A stretch of DNA of 64,000 nt from Ciona intestinalis (taxonomy: Eukaryota > Chordata > Ascidiacea > Phlebobranchia > Cionidae): contig NC_020176.2 in assembly GCF_000224145.3 (NCBI RefSeq), positions 4,728,285-4,792,284 of the forward strand, given 5' to 3'. The notes under the pieces were generated by a model that saw only the letters and a program-made list of their open reading frames with translations, ran no database searches and was not told the origin of the DNA. Positions 52,514 through 63,138 of this stretch are shown here, one piece after another; the stretch's first letter is position 1; each line of letters starts with the position of its first letter. Position numbers and translations under genes: made by a program.

Positions 52514-53330
52514 AAACGTTAAAGTAAGAACAACATTTATTGGAATAAATGATTTCAATCTGGTGTGGTTTATAGTTTTACTTTAACAATACAGTTGTTA
52601 AAGTAGTTGTTTTGAGTGTCAGCTTAGGAATTGAGAACCACTATAACATATTGTCTAATCTAATACAATACAGAAGTTGGGATTCAGAAATCAATAGGAA
52701 GTAATGTTTTCGATGCTTCCTTAACAGTTCCAGCGCTTACAGAAATAAACCAATTTTACAGCAGACTACGTTTTTTTAAACTAAAACCAATTAGTCCTAC
52801 ACGATCATGTTTTAACAAAAGCAAACATGAATGATTACCATTTGACGCAAACATATTTTCTGTCGCGACTGCTTACTGTCACGTAGCCTACCTAATGCCG
52901 AGTGCAAAAGCGTGCATGCGTATACCAACGTCGTTATTAAAGCGCCAATATAAACCGTTCGTATTGTTTTGCATTAAAACAAGACGACCAAACATGTATA
53001 TACACACAAGAACCAACACTGAGAAAAAATCTACAATATTTTGCCGCCAGTTTTCAAATTCAAACTAACAAAGAGGTTTTAGAATTGAAAACAATAGGTT
53101 ACTGTTATGTCATATTCCCGACAAACAGCATACATCATGAAGCAAAACTGCTGACACTTTACGATGATTTATGTCTTAAGTTATGTCTTTTCGTGCTGTC
53201 TGGGAGAAAACACAGGACTTTCGGTCACGATTTGACCCGTGGGTGAATCCTATATAAGACACACAACGCCCAATCCCTTATATTATAGATATATAGACGT
53301 GTAAACAAGCGTATATACAGATTTAACGAC
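52514..53330. other. Intergenic; upstream region of CCP gene 1
   Basis: No gene is seen until the TATA box and leader of CCP gene 1 at the right edge. The last 130 bp are nearly identical to the sequence upstream of CCP gene 2. Confidence 0.5.
53251..53258 (+). promoter_or_regulatory. TATA box of CCP gene 1
   Basis: TATATAAG lies 80 bp before the ATG, preceded by GATTTGACCCGTGGGTGAAT. The same block at the same distance precedes CCP gene 2, so both copies carry the full core promoter. Confidence 0.7.
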
Positions 53331-56279
53331 ATGTCCAGTTTAACTTGGATTGCAATAGTGGGCTTGGTGTGCATTCACCTTGCACCGTGTGAAGGGAATA
53401 TCTGGGATATTATACAACCAAGATGTAAGAATTATTTATCTTCTAAATTAAGTGTAAACTCCTTTTGTGGCAAATAAAATACGTTTGAGGTCTTGGGGTA
53501 TGAACTAGTATAAAGGGTAGCGGGTGGATTCTTTATTAGCATGGTAAAACTAACTAACTAAATTTAAATCTATGAACGTTTAGTCTGTAGCCCTATCGTT
53601 CCACGTCGCCCAGTAAATGGTGGTTTCAGATGTCGTTTTGTGAACCATGCATGCGTAGCTGGTACATACTATTGCAACAGCGGGTACAAGTTGCAAGGAC
53701 GCAGTTATAATGCGTGCTTTAGTCAAACGTGGCTGTTTTCATCTCCGCCAAGATGTGTAGAAGGTACGGTTCTGTTGTAAAATTTACCAAACTATGATTT
53801 TCGTCGATTATACTATAAAAATATTTTTGGGATGCGACCCACATTAACACGCGTGTGAGTCAACTTGTATTTCTGCGGGGTAAGATGGGACAATTTTAGT
53901 GGCTAAACCCCATGCTTTGTGTTTTGAACAATTAACATTGCTATTTTAGAGTCGCGGGGTTACGGTAATATATTTCCGTAAATATTCTTTGTTACTGCTA
54001 AATTAAAGGAGGAATGGATGGGAACTTATCCCATCTTACCCCACCCTACTATATATTGAAATGCAACTGCAGTCTTTCAGGACAACCCATTGCTAAAAAC
54101 ACCCGTATGGTAGGGTGGGAAGAGATGGGACGAATTTTCTTTTTTTATCTTCACGACTGCCATAGACCCATGTTAATTGTTTAAAACACGATCAGAATAT
54201 TTGGATATTATGTGTTAAGGTGTCCCATCTTCTCCCACCTGTACTATATATTTGTCTATATAAACAGAGGGCTGCGACGCACCAACACTACGCAATGGAG
54301 ACTACAGTCCACGTAGTTCAAACCACCGAGCATACTCAGCCATTACCATTAGGTGTCGTGACGGTTACAAACCTCGAAGTAGACACAGTATCTGCCGAGG
54401 GTACGGGAGTTATTATCACTGGAGTCCAAGCCCATATTGTGAACGTGACGGTGAGTGTTTAATACAATAACAGCAGCAGTTATTAAAACATATAACAATT
54501 TAATAATTAAAAAATAAGTCTTTCTTTCTTGTGCAATTCGTAAGAGATCGTATTTGCAAATTTTCGTCCCGCTTTTAAACAAAACAACTTTTAAAAATGC
54601 TTTTTTAAAACGACATTTAGCAAAGTGCGACCCACCAAACTTACGGAATGGAAACTTCAGCCCGCTAAAATCCAAGTACAACCGAAACACGGCCATAACA
54701 GTGACGTGCAGTCCTGGTTACAAGACTCGTAGCGGCGACAGCTTGAGTTACTGTCGGGGTAACAGTTATGTCGCGTATTGGAGACCGCTGCCATTTTGTT
54801 ATTGTAAGTGAAATAATCTAACCAACATAAAGAAACAGAGATTTTACAATTTATCACGTATTAGTTTTATGTGTAGTGTTTTACTCCATGAGGGCCCATG
54901 CTGTGTAAACGTTTCGTTTAATTTATATGTGTTGGTATTTACTTTTTTAAAAAGCAGTCTCATTTTATCACACTTTCTTTTTTTTCTGAAAAAAACACAT
55001 CCATCCAGACACGCATTCATAATAGAAATAAATAAATTTTATAGCGAGGTTTTATAATTTTTATTACACTTTCACTTTAGCGACGGTTTGCAACGACCCT
55101 GTAGCGCCAACTAACGGACGGGCAATTCCAGCAACTAGAATATCTTGGAGGGTAAATTCAACTGTGAGATACGTTTGCAACAATGGATTTAAACTTAACG
55201 GACAAGACTCGTCATATTGCGAAGAATCTGGAAGCTTTGCTGGTTCTTTACCAAGATGTGTCAGACGTGGTAAAAATAACATTAGTTATAGAGCTTACTT
55301 GTCCTCCTATTTTCTCGCCCCATTTGGTAGTAAACAAAAAACATTCAAAGAATTATAAAACTGTATCTTTGCGACTCCCATAAACCGCTGCTAGTTGTTT
55401 AAAACACGATAAGGATATTTGGATATCATGTGCTAAAGGCGTCCCGTCGTCCCCACTCTATTATATATAACGGTATTATCGTTTAAGCCCGTTTTGCATT
55501 AGGTTAAAAATAACTATTTGTTTTCAAGCTACGTGCCCGCCACCCATTCCACCAAGAAACGGTCGAATGGTACCGAGATCAAAAACAACATGGCGAGAAA
55601 CAGATCGAGTAAGTTTTTATTGCGGCTTTGGTTTCACACTGGTTGGTGCAGGTGCGGCTACGTGTCGAGCAAACGGTCGGTGGGACAATGCTGCCCCAGC
55701 ATGCGCGGAGAAAGGTACGTATTTCTAATAATACAGCAGGGTGGGGGACAATGGGACGCATTTCATTCTATTTCCACACAATCAGGATATTTGGATATTA
55801 TGTTCTGTCCCGTATTTCCCCACCCTACTATAGTTTGTTTAAGAAACGCCTAATGCATAATAGAATATGTAAACGACCCTTAAGTTTCGTTAAAACGCAA
55901 GTGCATATTAGCGAACAAACGTGTGGTAATTGGCTGTCACATTTAACATATAGTAAGGTTGGGAAAGATCGAATTCCTTTTCACTCATATTTCTCGTCTC
56001 CCATAAACCGATGTTATTTGTTTAAAACACGATCAGGGTATTTGAATATTATGTGCTAAATTTAAGGTGTCCCATCCTCCCCCACCCTACTAAATGTATG
56101 ATTACCATTAAGATATCTCCGATCAATTTGTTATTGCTTATACAAAACTTTACATTACAGCTGTGGTAGAAGTTACTACCAACGGTGATGCAGAAAGGCC
56201 GTGGGGTGGAGCAAGGCCGTGGGGTGCAGAAAGGCCGGGTGATGCAGCAGTATTTACCACGGGAACCTACTACAATTAG
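53331..56279 (+). CDS. Secreted sushi/CCP-domain protein 1, 7 exons, 377 aa, five CCP modules
   Basis: The exons are 53331-53424, 53584-53763, 54268-54450, 54621-54803, 55081-55269, 55529-55714 and 56161-56279; every junction is phase 1 and the sum is 1134 nt. Exon 1 gives the signal peptide MSSLTWIAIVGLVCIHLAPC. Exons 2-6 each encode one CCP (sushi) module with the usual Cys pattern and N-G-x, G-Y/F-x-L and W landmarks: PVNGGFRCRF, LRNGDYSPRS, LRNGNFSPLK, APTNGRAIPA and PPRNGRMVPR. CCP1 has six Cys instead of four. Exon 7 adds a short tail with an imperfect repeat (AERPWGGARPWGAERPGD). There is no membrane segment, so the protein should be secreted. CCP modules mediate protein binding in complement regulators and adhesion molecules; a humoral immune role is plausible but not shown. 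Confidence 0.9.
53872..54055. mobile_element. MITE in CCP1 intron 2 (shared with CCP2)
   Basis: The left end is CTGCGGGGTAAGATGGGACA; the right end is TTATCCCATCTTACCCCACC followed by CTACTATATA. Its counterpart sits at the same place in the second gene (57372-57548), so it predates the duplication. Confidence 0.8.
54108..54250. mobile_element. MITE in CCP1 intron 2, absent from CCP2
   Basis: The left end is GGTAGGGTGGGAAGAGATGG; the right end is AAGGTGTCCCATCTTCTCCC. It lies 50 bp from the shared element and has no counterpart in intron 2 of the second gene. Confidence 0.75.
55270..55472. mobile_element. MITE in CCP1 intron 5; truncated remnant in CCP2
   Basis: The left end is degraded. 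CCCCATTTGGTAGTAAACAA, TTTAAAACACGATAAGGATA and the right end CGTCCCGTCGTCCCCACTCT are family-typical. Only its right end is present in the second gene (58320-58375). Confidence 0.65.
55735..56092. mobile_element. Two MITEs in CCP1 intron 6
   Basis: A short deleted copy occupies 55735-55835 (GCAGGGTGGGGGACAATGGG ... CCGTATTTCCCCACCCTACT). A second copy at about 55948-56092 runs from AGTAAGGTTGGGAAAGATCG to GTCCCATCCTCCCCCACCCT. The second corresponds to the element at 58842-59032 in the other gene. Confidence 0.75.
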
Positions 56280-56399
56280 CCAGCATATTCGCATGTATAT
56301 AATATCGTGTTTTCGTTCAGCGCTTATCATTCCATTAATAAATACAACACTTGGACTGAACCTTGTGAGGCGTTTAGTCCAGAGTAATCCCTATTTAAC

Positions 56400-56425
56400 T
56401 TCCATTAATAAATAAAACATGAAAT
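56400..56425 (+). promoter_or_regulatory. Poly(A) signals of CCP gene 1
   Basis: The words AATAAATAAAACATGAAATAA are clustered here; the same cluster follows CCP gene 2 near 59236. An earlier AATAAA lies near 56336. Confidence 0.55.
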
Positions 56426-56710
56426 AAATCATCATAGTCCGTTGCCATTGCAGCTTACAACAAACGTTTTTAGTTGCAAATCATGGAATTTCAGTTACTA
56501 AACAGCGCTGGGAAACATGCGAGTCCACCGCAGTAGAGTTACGAAAAAGACAGCAAAAAACATACAACTATATATCATTGCCGACTTCGGCAGGTAAAAA
56601 ATAATATTTACTTTGCTACACGCCATGAAAAACTACTGAAACTAGAAGGTCTTTTTACCGTAGGGTATGTCTTTCGTGCTTCGGTCACGATTTGACCCGT
56701 GGGTCAATCC

Positions 56711-56718
56711 TATATAAG
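56711..56718 (+). promoter_or_regulatory. TATA box of CCP gene 2
   Basis: TATATAAG lies 80 bp before the ATG, in a block nearly identical to that of CCP gene 1. About 25 bp present just upstream of the block in copy 1 (CTGGGAGAAAACACAGG region) are missing here. Confidence 0.7.
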
Positions 56719-56790
56719 ACACACAACGCCCAATCCCTTATATTATAGATATATAGACGTGTAAACAAGCGTATATACAGATTTAACGAC

Positions 56791-59137
56791 ATGTCCGGTT
56801 TAACTTGGATTGCAATAGTGGGCTTGGTATGCATTCACCTTGCACCATGTGAAGGGAATATCTGGGATTCGCGACCAAAATGTAAGAATTATTTATCTCC
56901 TATAAACTATGTATAAAATCCATTAATTCGAGACGAAAGTAACAAGATAAAAAGTGAAACAGGTTTAAGGTTATAAGTTATGGACTGGTTTGTAACGTAG
57001 CGGGTGGATTCTTATTTGTTAGCATGTTAGTTTAAACTAAAATTAAATCTACATGAACGTTTAGTCTGTAGCCCGCCTATTCCAACTCGGCCAGTAAACG
57101 GAGGTTTCAAATGTCGTTTTGCGAACAATGTATGCGTGGGTGGGAGATACAATTGCCGCAGAGGGTACAAGTTGCAGGGAGCAATAAACTACAACGCATG
57201 TTTTAATGGAACGTGGCTGTTTTCATCTCCACCGAGATGTGTAGAAGGTACGTCCCTGATCAAACAACTTTACCAAACGTTACTTGCCGTCAAATAAACT
57301 GAAAATGTTATGCTTGGAATTTTGAACGACATGTTTACACGCATAACTGCCGTGTGTGTCACCCTATAGAACTGCGGGGTAAGATGGGACAATGTTGGTA
57401 ACTAAACCCATGCTTTTAGATCGTGGTTTGAACAATTAACATTGCTATTTTAGAGTCTTTTAGGGTTACGGTTAAATAATTCTGTAAATATTCTCTGTAA
57501 CTACTAAATTGAACGAGATATGAATGAAAACTTATCCCGTCCTACTATATTAGAATACAAATGTATTCCATGAGGACAACCCGTTGCCAAACCAAGTATT
57601 AATTATCCATATATAAACAGACGGCTGCAACGCACCAAGACTGCGCAATGGAGACTACAGACCACGTAGTTCAAACCACCGAGAAAGATCCGTCATTACC
57701 ATTAAGTGTAAAGCCGGTTACACACCCCGCAGCCAACGTAGTACTTGCCGGAGGAGATACGGGTCGTATCGTTGGATTCCAAGCCCATATTGCGGTCGCG
57801 ACGGTGAGTGCTTTATATACAATAACAGTTATTAAAACATGTAACAATTCGATAGGTAAAAAGTGTTTATAAATAAGTTATATTAAATCATGGCTTTCTT
57901 TCTCACACCATTCGTATAAGATAACGTAAGATTTCAAAATTTTTGCGCTGCTTTATTGATAAAACAAATTTGAGAAAAATGCTTTTACAACACAACTTTA
58001 AAAAATACCTATAAAAACAACTTTTAGCAAAGTGCGACCCACCGAGCTTACAGAATGGAAACTACAGCCCACTAAAATCCAAGTACAACCGAAACACGGC
58101 CATAACAGTGACGTGCAGTCCTGGTTACAAGACTCGTAGCAGAGACAGCTTGAGTTACTGTCGGGGTAACAGTTGGGTCGCGCATTGGAGACCGCTGCCA
58201 TTTTGTTATTGTAAGTAAAATATTCTAATCAACATAAAGAAACAGAGATTTTACAATTTATCACGTATTATTTTTATTTTTTTATGTGTAGTGCTCTACT
58301 CTATAAGGTTTCATGCTAAAATTTAAATAATATGTGCGAAAGGCGACCCGTCTCCCCCACTCTACTATATATAAATGTTTTGCATAACACAGAGTCGGTT
58401 ACGCTAACACTGAATTAGCAAGAAAACAACATTACTTAAAAACACGAAACCGATAACGCTACTTGATAAAAAATGTCAAATAAAAACGTGGTCGCTGAAT
58501 TCAATGTACATATTGTCGCTAGACTAAAAGAACTAAGACCGTTTTACATTTACAATCACCAAACGGGTTATTTATAAACAAAATAGATCGTTTCGTGAAA
58601 CGTAAATATATGTTTGTTTTCAAGCTACGTGCCCGCCACCAACGCCACCAGTAAACGGTCGCATGGAACCTACGTCGCAAACAACATGGCTAGAAACAGA
58701 TCGAGTAAGTTTTTACTGTGGCTTTGGTTTCACACTGGTTGGTGCAGATGCGGCTACGTGTCGAGCAAACGGTCAGTGGGACAATGCTGCCCCAACATGC
58801 GCGGAGGAAGGTCAGTACTTATTGTATTACATATTAGAATAGGATGGGGAAAGATGGGACATCTTTTCGATCCGTTTTCGTGTCCCAATTGGTAGTAAAC
58901 AAGGAACATTTAAATATAATTATAAAATCGCATCTTTTCGACTCCCATAGACCGTTGTTATTTGTTTAAAACACGATCAGGGTATTTGAATATTATGTGC
59001 CAAAGGTGTCTCATCTTCCCCCACCTTACTAAATGTATGATTACCATTAAGATATCTCCGATCAATTTGTTATTGCTTATACAAAACTTTACATTACAGC
59101 TGTGGTAGAAGGTACAACGGGCAGTGGGGACGCGTGA
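56791..59137 (+). CDS. Secreted sushi/CCP-domain protein 2, 6 exons, 287 aa, four CCP modules
   Basis: The exons are 56791-56881, 57065-57247, 57621-57803, 58028-58210, 58625-58810 and 59100-59137, all phase 1, summing to 864 nt. It is a tandem duplicate of the preceding gene: the signal peptide differs at one residue (MSGLTWIAIVGLVCIHL), followed by CCP modules PVNGGFKCRF, LRNGDYRPRS, LQNGNYSPLK and PPVNGRMEPT. The module that would correspond to CCP4 of gene 1 is absent; because every intron is phase 1 the reading frame survives. The tail is shorter (VVEGTTGSGDA) and lacks the RPWG repeat. CCP3 and the last CCP are the most similar between copies, while CCP1 and CCP2 have diverged more. Confidence 0.9.
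57372..57548. mobile_element. MITE in CCP2 intron 2 (shared with CCP1)
   Basis: It begins CTGCGGGGTAAGATGGGACA exactly like its counterpart and ends in a shortened CTTATCCCGTCCTACTATAT. Confidence 0.8.
58320..58375. mobile_element. MITE right-end remnant at the CCP2 deletion junction
   Basis: AATATGTGCGAAAGGCGACC and CGTCTCCCCCACTCTACTAT match the right end of the element in intron 5 of gene 1. The left part is gone together with the CCP4 exon. Confidence 0.7.
58842..59032. mobile_element. MITE in the last intron of CCP2
   Basis: It runs from AGGATGGGGAAAGATGGGAC to GTGTCTCATCTTCCCCCACC, with CCCAATTGGTAGTAAACAAG and TTTAAAACACGATCAGGGTA inside. It is fuller than its counterpart at 55948-56092. 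Confidence 0.8.
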
Positions 59138-59730
59138 TGTCGCAACTTTTTCCACAAGAATCATCTCCAATAAACCAACATGTGCACATCAATAATGTAC
59201 AGAAAATAACGTCATGATATCATTATACTTCCACTAATAAATAAAACATGAAAAATATCACTAAAACCTAATATTGATTCCTACAACAAACGTTTTTAGT
59301 AGCAAACCATGGGTTTTTTAGTTACTATAAAGCGAGGGGTATGGGAAATCCTCGCCTAAATTCTAGGACCCATGGTTGCCCATGGTTGCAACGCAGCGGG
59401 TCCTCACCCATATAGAATAGAACTAAATAGCATTGTGCAACATACTAATCCACCGCAGTAAAATTACGAAGAGGACAGCCAAGCAAGAACAAGATCATAC
59501 AACTATCTAATGTCCGGCTCCCATTAGTAAAAACTAATCATACACTTTGCTACACACCACTACAAAATACTGAAACTAAAACGGTCATTTTAACCAGTTA
59601 CAAACAAGGTAACGCACTCAATCAATCTTGCAAAATCCGCAATCAGAATAATAAACTCAAAAGGAACGAAAGTGCTTTCAATATTTATTGTGCAAATTTG
59701 AAAAACGAAACAAAATAATTTCGTGCGGTG
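59138..59730. other. 3' flank of CCP2 and of the small heat-shock gene
   Basis: The left 450 bp match the sequence between the two CCP genes, ending near 59600 (TACTGAAACTA), which marks the right end of the duplicated unit. A minus-strand AATAAA at 59684-59689, 42 nt past the heat-shock gene stop, is its probable poly(A) signal. A dispersed-repeat fragment lies at 59335-59425. Confidence 0.55.
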
Positions 59731-61507
59731 TTAATTACCGTGTTGTACACTAATGGGGATTTCCCCTATAGCAAGAGTGGGTTTCTTCAGTTGCTCTATA
59801 GCGACATCGTGCGGGCCTTCTATTTTTAATATTCCGTCGTCAGTTAACGATGACGTAACGTCCTCGGTTTTCATACCGTCGGGAAGGGTGAAGGACCTCC
59901 GGAATTCCCTGAGAATATTTATGAATAAATGTAACTTATTTATCCTTGTATGGCGGGGCAACAACAGTCGTTACAACACAGGTGTTCTGTTTTATACACC
60001 TCGTGCACGCTTACAAGTTACCATGTATGTAACTTATTTATCTTCGCATGGTGGGGCAACGACAGTCGTTATACCAAGGGTGTCCTGTGTCATACACCTC
60101 CAGCCCAGTTACGCGTTACCATGTATGTAACAATCTGTTGTAAAAACCTCATAAAAGCAACACCACAATACATTGCATTCGCTACAAAAACTAATGAGCT
60201 TTTACAAATTTTACAACCCTGAGTGGAACTTCTTTTTAGCTATGACAAACAAACAAAAGTAGTAAACAAACCACACACGAGTCTCACCTGAAAGTATAAG
60301 CGTACATCCCATTATCCTCATTCTTACTTTCACGTTTTGCATGAACCTCCACTTTACCACCGGCTACTTTCACCGTCACCTCCTCTGGTTTAAAGTCTTG
60401 AACGTTGATGTTTATTTTGTATCTTCCTTTTGTACTTGCTGGAGCTGCAAAGATAAAAGGGGTCATGATTAAACTTTGAATGGTGGAGAAAAATAGGCTA
60501 AGAAAACACAGCTGTATAATTATAATGAGCTGTATAATTCAAACAAAATTGTATATTAATATCATATGTTGATATGCACGTACTATCTACTATGTAGTTT
60601 AGTAAGTTTTGGATTATGTATAAGTCATTAATACAATGCTAGAAGTTGACAAATTTAATATTATTATGGGAGGAATGAAATATCATGAATATCATTGTAA
60701 GATCATCAAACCTGCTTCCATATGGGATCTCTTACACATAAGCTTCTAACATGGGCATACACCCCTAAAATGTATTATAATACCCTATGTGAATAATCTG
60801 GGTACACATTCAAAGTAACAGGTGAATTGGTGATACTGTATTAATTAAAGGTAACATGTGAGATGGCCTAAACTGCCCTGCGTCCATAATCCCCACCTTT
60901 ATCAACCGCCATCTTTGCCCCGTCGTGCTCGACCGGGATTTTCAAGCTCGCGTCGACCTCGTCATCGAAATCAATCATGCGTAACATTCCACGAAACCTG
61001 GGAACGAAGGCGTTAAAATTTTGCTTGTAATAAAACCAAAAGTTTTTGGGATAACAAATTATTTATTTTTGCATGCATCCATGACCCACAAACCTTTTTT
61101 TCCTAACTGCACCAATAGATGTATATTATATTGATTTTAATATATTTTATATTTTAACATTTTTGGTGGCTTTATACCAAAATTTTTTCTATTAAAGGCC
61201 AAAAGTCAAAACTGTGGTGCTAAATATTATATATCACCCTGTTTTTAAAAATTAGGGATCCCAATAATACTTTTATGACTCCAACCCACCTCCCATCCAC
61301 TCTACTCATGAATTGATCGAATCTTTTCTCCATTTCCATAAACCTCTTGGTGGATTCCAACATCCAAGACGACATCGGTCGGTTTCGTCGCATCAACGGC
61401 CAACTTTCATCTCCGTAACTCCAGTTTCTGGATGGGAAATCCCCAAACCGAGACATGGCAGGGTACAGGGACCATGGTTGGTCAAATTCTCGAGCCATTA
61501 ACGCCAT
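59731..61507 (-). CDS. Small heat-shock protein (alpha-crystallin domain), 4 exons, 217 aa
   Basis: An ATP-independent holdase chaperone. The exons are 61507-61290, 60997-60897, 60444-60288 and 59908-59731; together they make 654 nt in frame. The N-terminal domain has the Phe/Trp/Arg-rich MALMAREFDQPWSLYPAMSR and SRNWSYGDESWP. The alpha-crystallin domain is in exons 3-4: GRYKININVQDFKPEEVTVK, VHAKRESKNEDNGMYAYTF, EFRRSFTLPDGMKTEDV, and TSSLTDDGILKIEGP, the last carrying the conserved D-G-x-L. The C-terminal GEIPISVQ supplies the I-x-I/V anchor (IPISV). It groups with metazoan HSPB proteins; I cannot assign which paralogue. A GAACTTTC word (61907-61914) is a minimal heat-shock half-element. 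Confidence 0.94.
59925..60130. repeat. GTAAC-type dispersed repeat, head-to-tail dimer, in an sHSP intron
   Basis: Two similar units are joined at GTATGTAACTTATTTATC. Both contain GGCGGGGCAACAACAGTCGT-like and TTTATACACCTCGTGCACGC-like blocks. Confidence 0.75.
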
Positions 61508-63138
61508 TGTAAGTCACAGTCGTCCGTTCTCTGTGATGTCATAGTGTTAGAGTTATTCAAAATCACGCATATTCTTATAAAGTTTACAGTATAAATATAG
61601 ATATGCTCAGTAAAATTGCTAATATACACAATAACAAATAGAATGGTAAACTTTTCCTAAAGGAACGGGAAGAACGAATTGAAAAAGAGCTTCGCAAGAC
61701 TTAAAATATGTCTGGTAGCAAAAATTTGTAAAACATTAACAGTTGTTTCTTTATATTCCTAAGCTGTGTTAAGGTTAGGAGTTATTTAGCTTTCTTAATT
61801 AATATTCACAAATAACAACTATCACTACAATACAACCTCATAAAACATTCTTATCTAACTTGACTAAGTCTACACAACCAATTCAATCTTACTTAAACAC
61901 ACTTAAGAACTTTCCACAAGCATTTAAATGAACAACCTTGTCTTCTGACCTGTGACTTAATGCGATACATAAGCATGATGACTGCATACAACAAGTAGCA
62001 ATATGACGTCACTAAGATATAATTAACTCTCTCTCAGGGGTTGTTTCTAGACAGACTACTGTCACTCAGCGTGTCATTCATTATCTTGGGTTATATCCTC
62101 GTGGTTGGGGACTTGAGTGACTTATCCATGGTTGCCACTCCTATTTTTTAGTTGTATCTAGGATATATTTATCTCATATTTGAAGACCAAAGTATTTATC
62201 CCTATTTATCAATTCTTTATTTCTTAGTATAAACAAACAAATTTTAATTGTACTAGAACACTTACCATGTCTGTGTTTACTTCAAAGAAGCTTGAAAATG
62301 AAATCTACTGTGATTTGGAAATTAATAATTATCATTTCTGTTAAGATTTTGACAACCACATCCCAATTAAAACGTTTCTTTTGAAGAATGGGCCCCAGAG
62401 GTATTGGACACGGTACGGCAGCAGCATTGTATCCAAACTTTTCACATAAATATCTTTCCCTTCAAAAAGATTCTAATGATAATGCAGTTCAATCTAATAA
62501 AACCTAAACTTTGAAGTACAGTCATATAATTCAATGCAAAATCAGGAAATAAATGAATTTTGTGTTATCTTTTATTTACGTTTACATACGTGATACGTTG
62601 ATAAAAAACTAAAATGTCGGAATACTTTAATAAACAAGGTAGCTACAGAACTAATACAACTTAGTTTTCAAACAATCTTGGACCTTGCTCCCCAATTTTA
62701 AATTTTCGCCCAAAAAAATACTGTCATCACTGTTGGCAATATTTTACCAGTGTTGCCAGACAAATAAATGGTCCCCGAAAATATTAAAAATGTTTTCCTG
62801 TAAAAACCAATATTGATATATTGTATGTTTTAGCTGTAGTAATGCACAAAATATTATAAATTTTGTAAAATAAGCGTTAATTTTGCAACATATAATATTG
62901 CCATAGGATTTTTTTTATTTTCTGTATTTGCCCTACGTCACAAACGTATGTATGATGTAATAGACCATGCTATAAGTATGCAAAAGAACAAAATTGTGGA
63001 AATTTGTGGTTTTAATAACAATAAAAAAAAAACATTTAAACGTGTTTAGATATTTTTAAGTTTAAAAATGTAGGTATCGTTTTTATTACAAACTTATTAG
63101 TATGCCTGCGGTTACTTATAACTGTTAAATGAGAAGAA
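61508..63138. other. Intergenic between the sHSP gene and the KEN-motif gene (divergent)
   Basis: AT-rich and mostly featureless. It contains a possible heat-shock half-element (61907-61914) and a 39-codon frame (62388-62507, MGPRGIGHGTAAALYP...) that I cannot classify. No repeat family copy is obvious. Confidence 0.5.
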
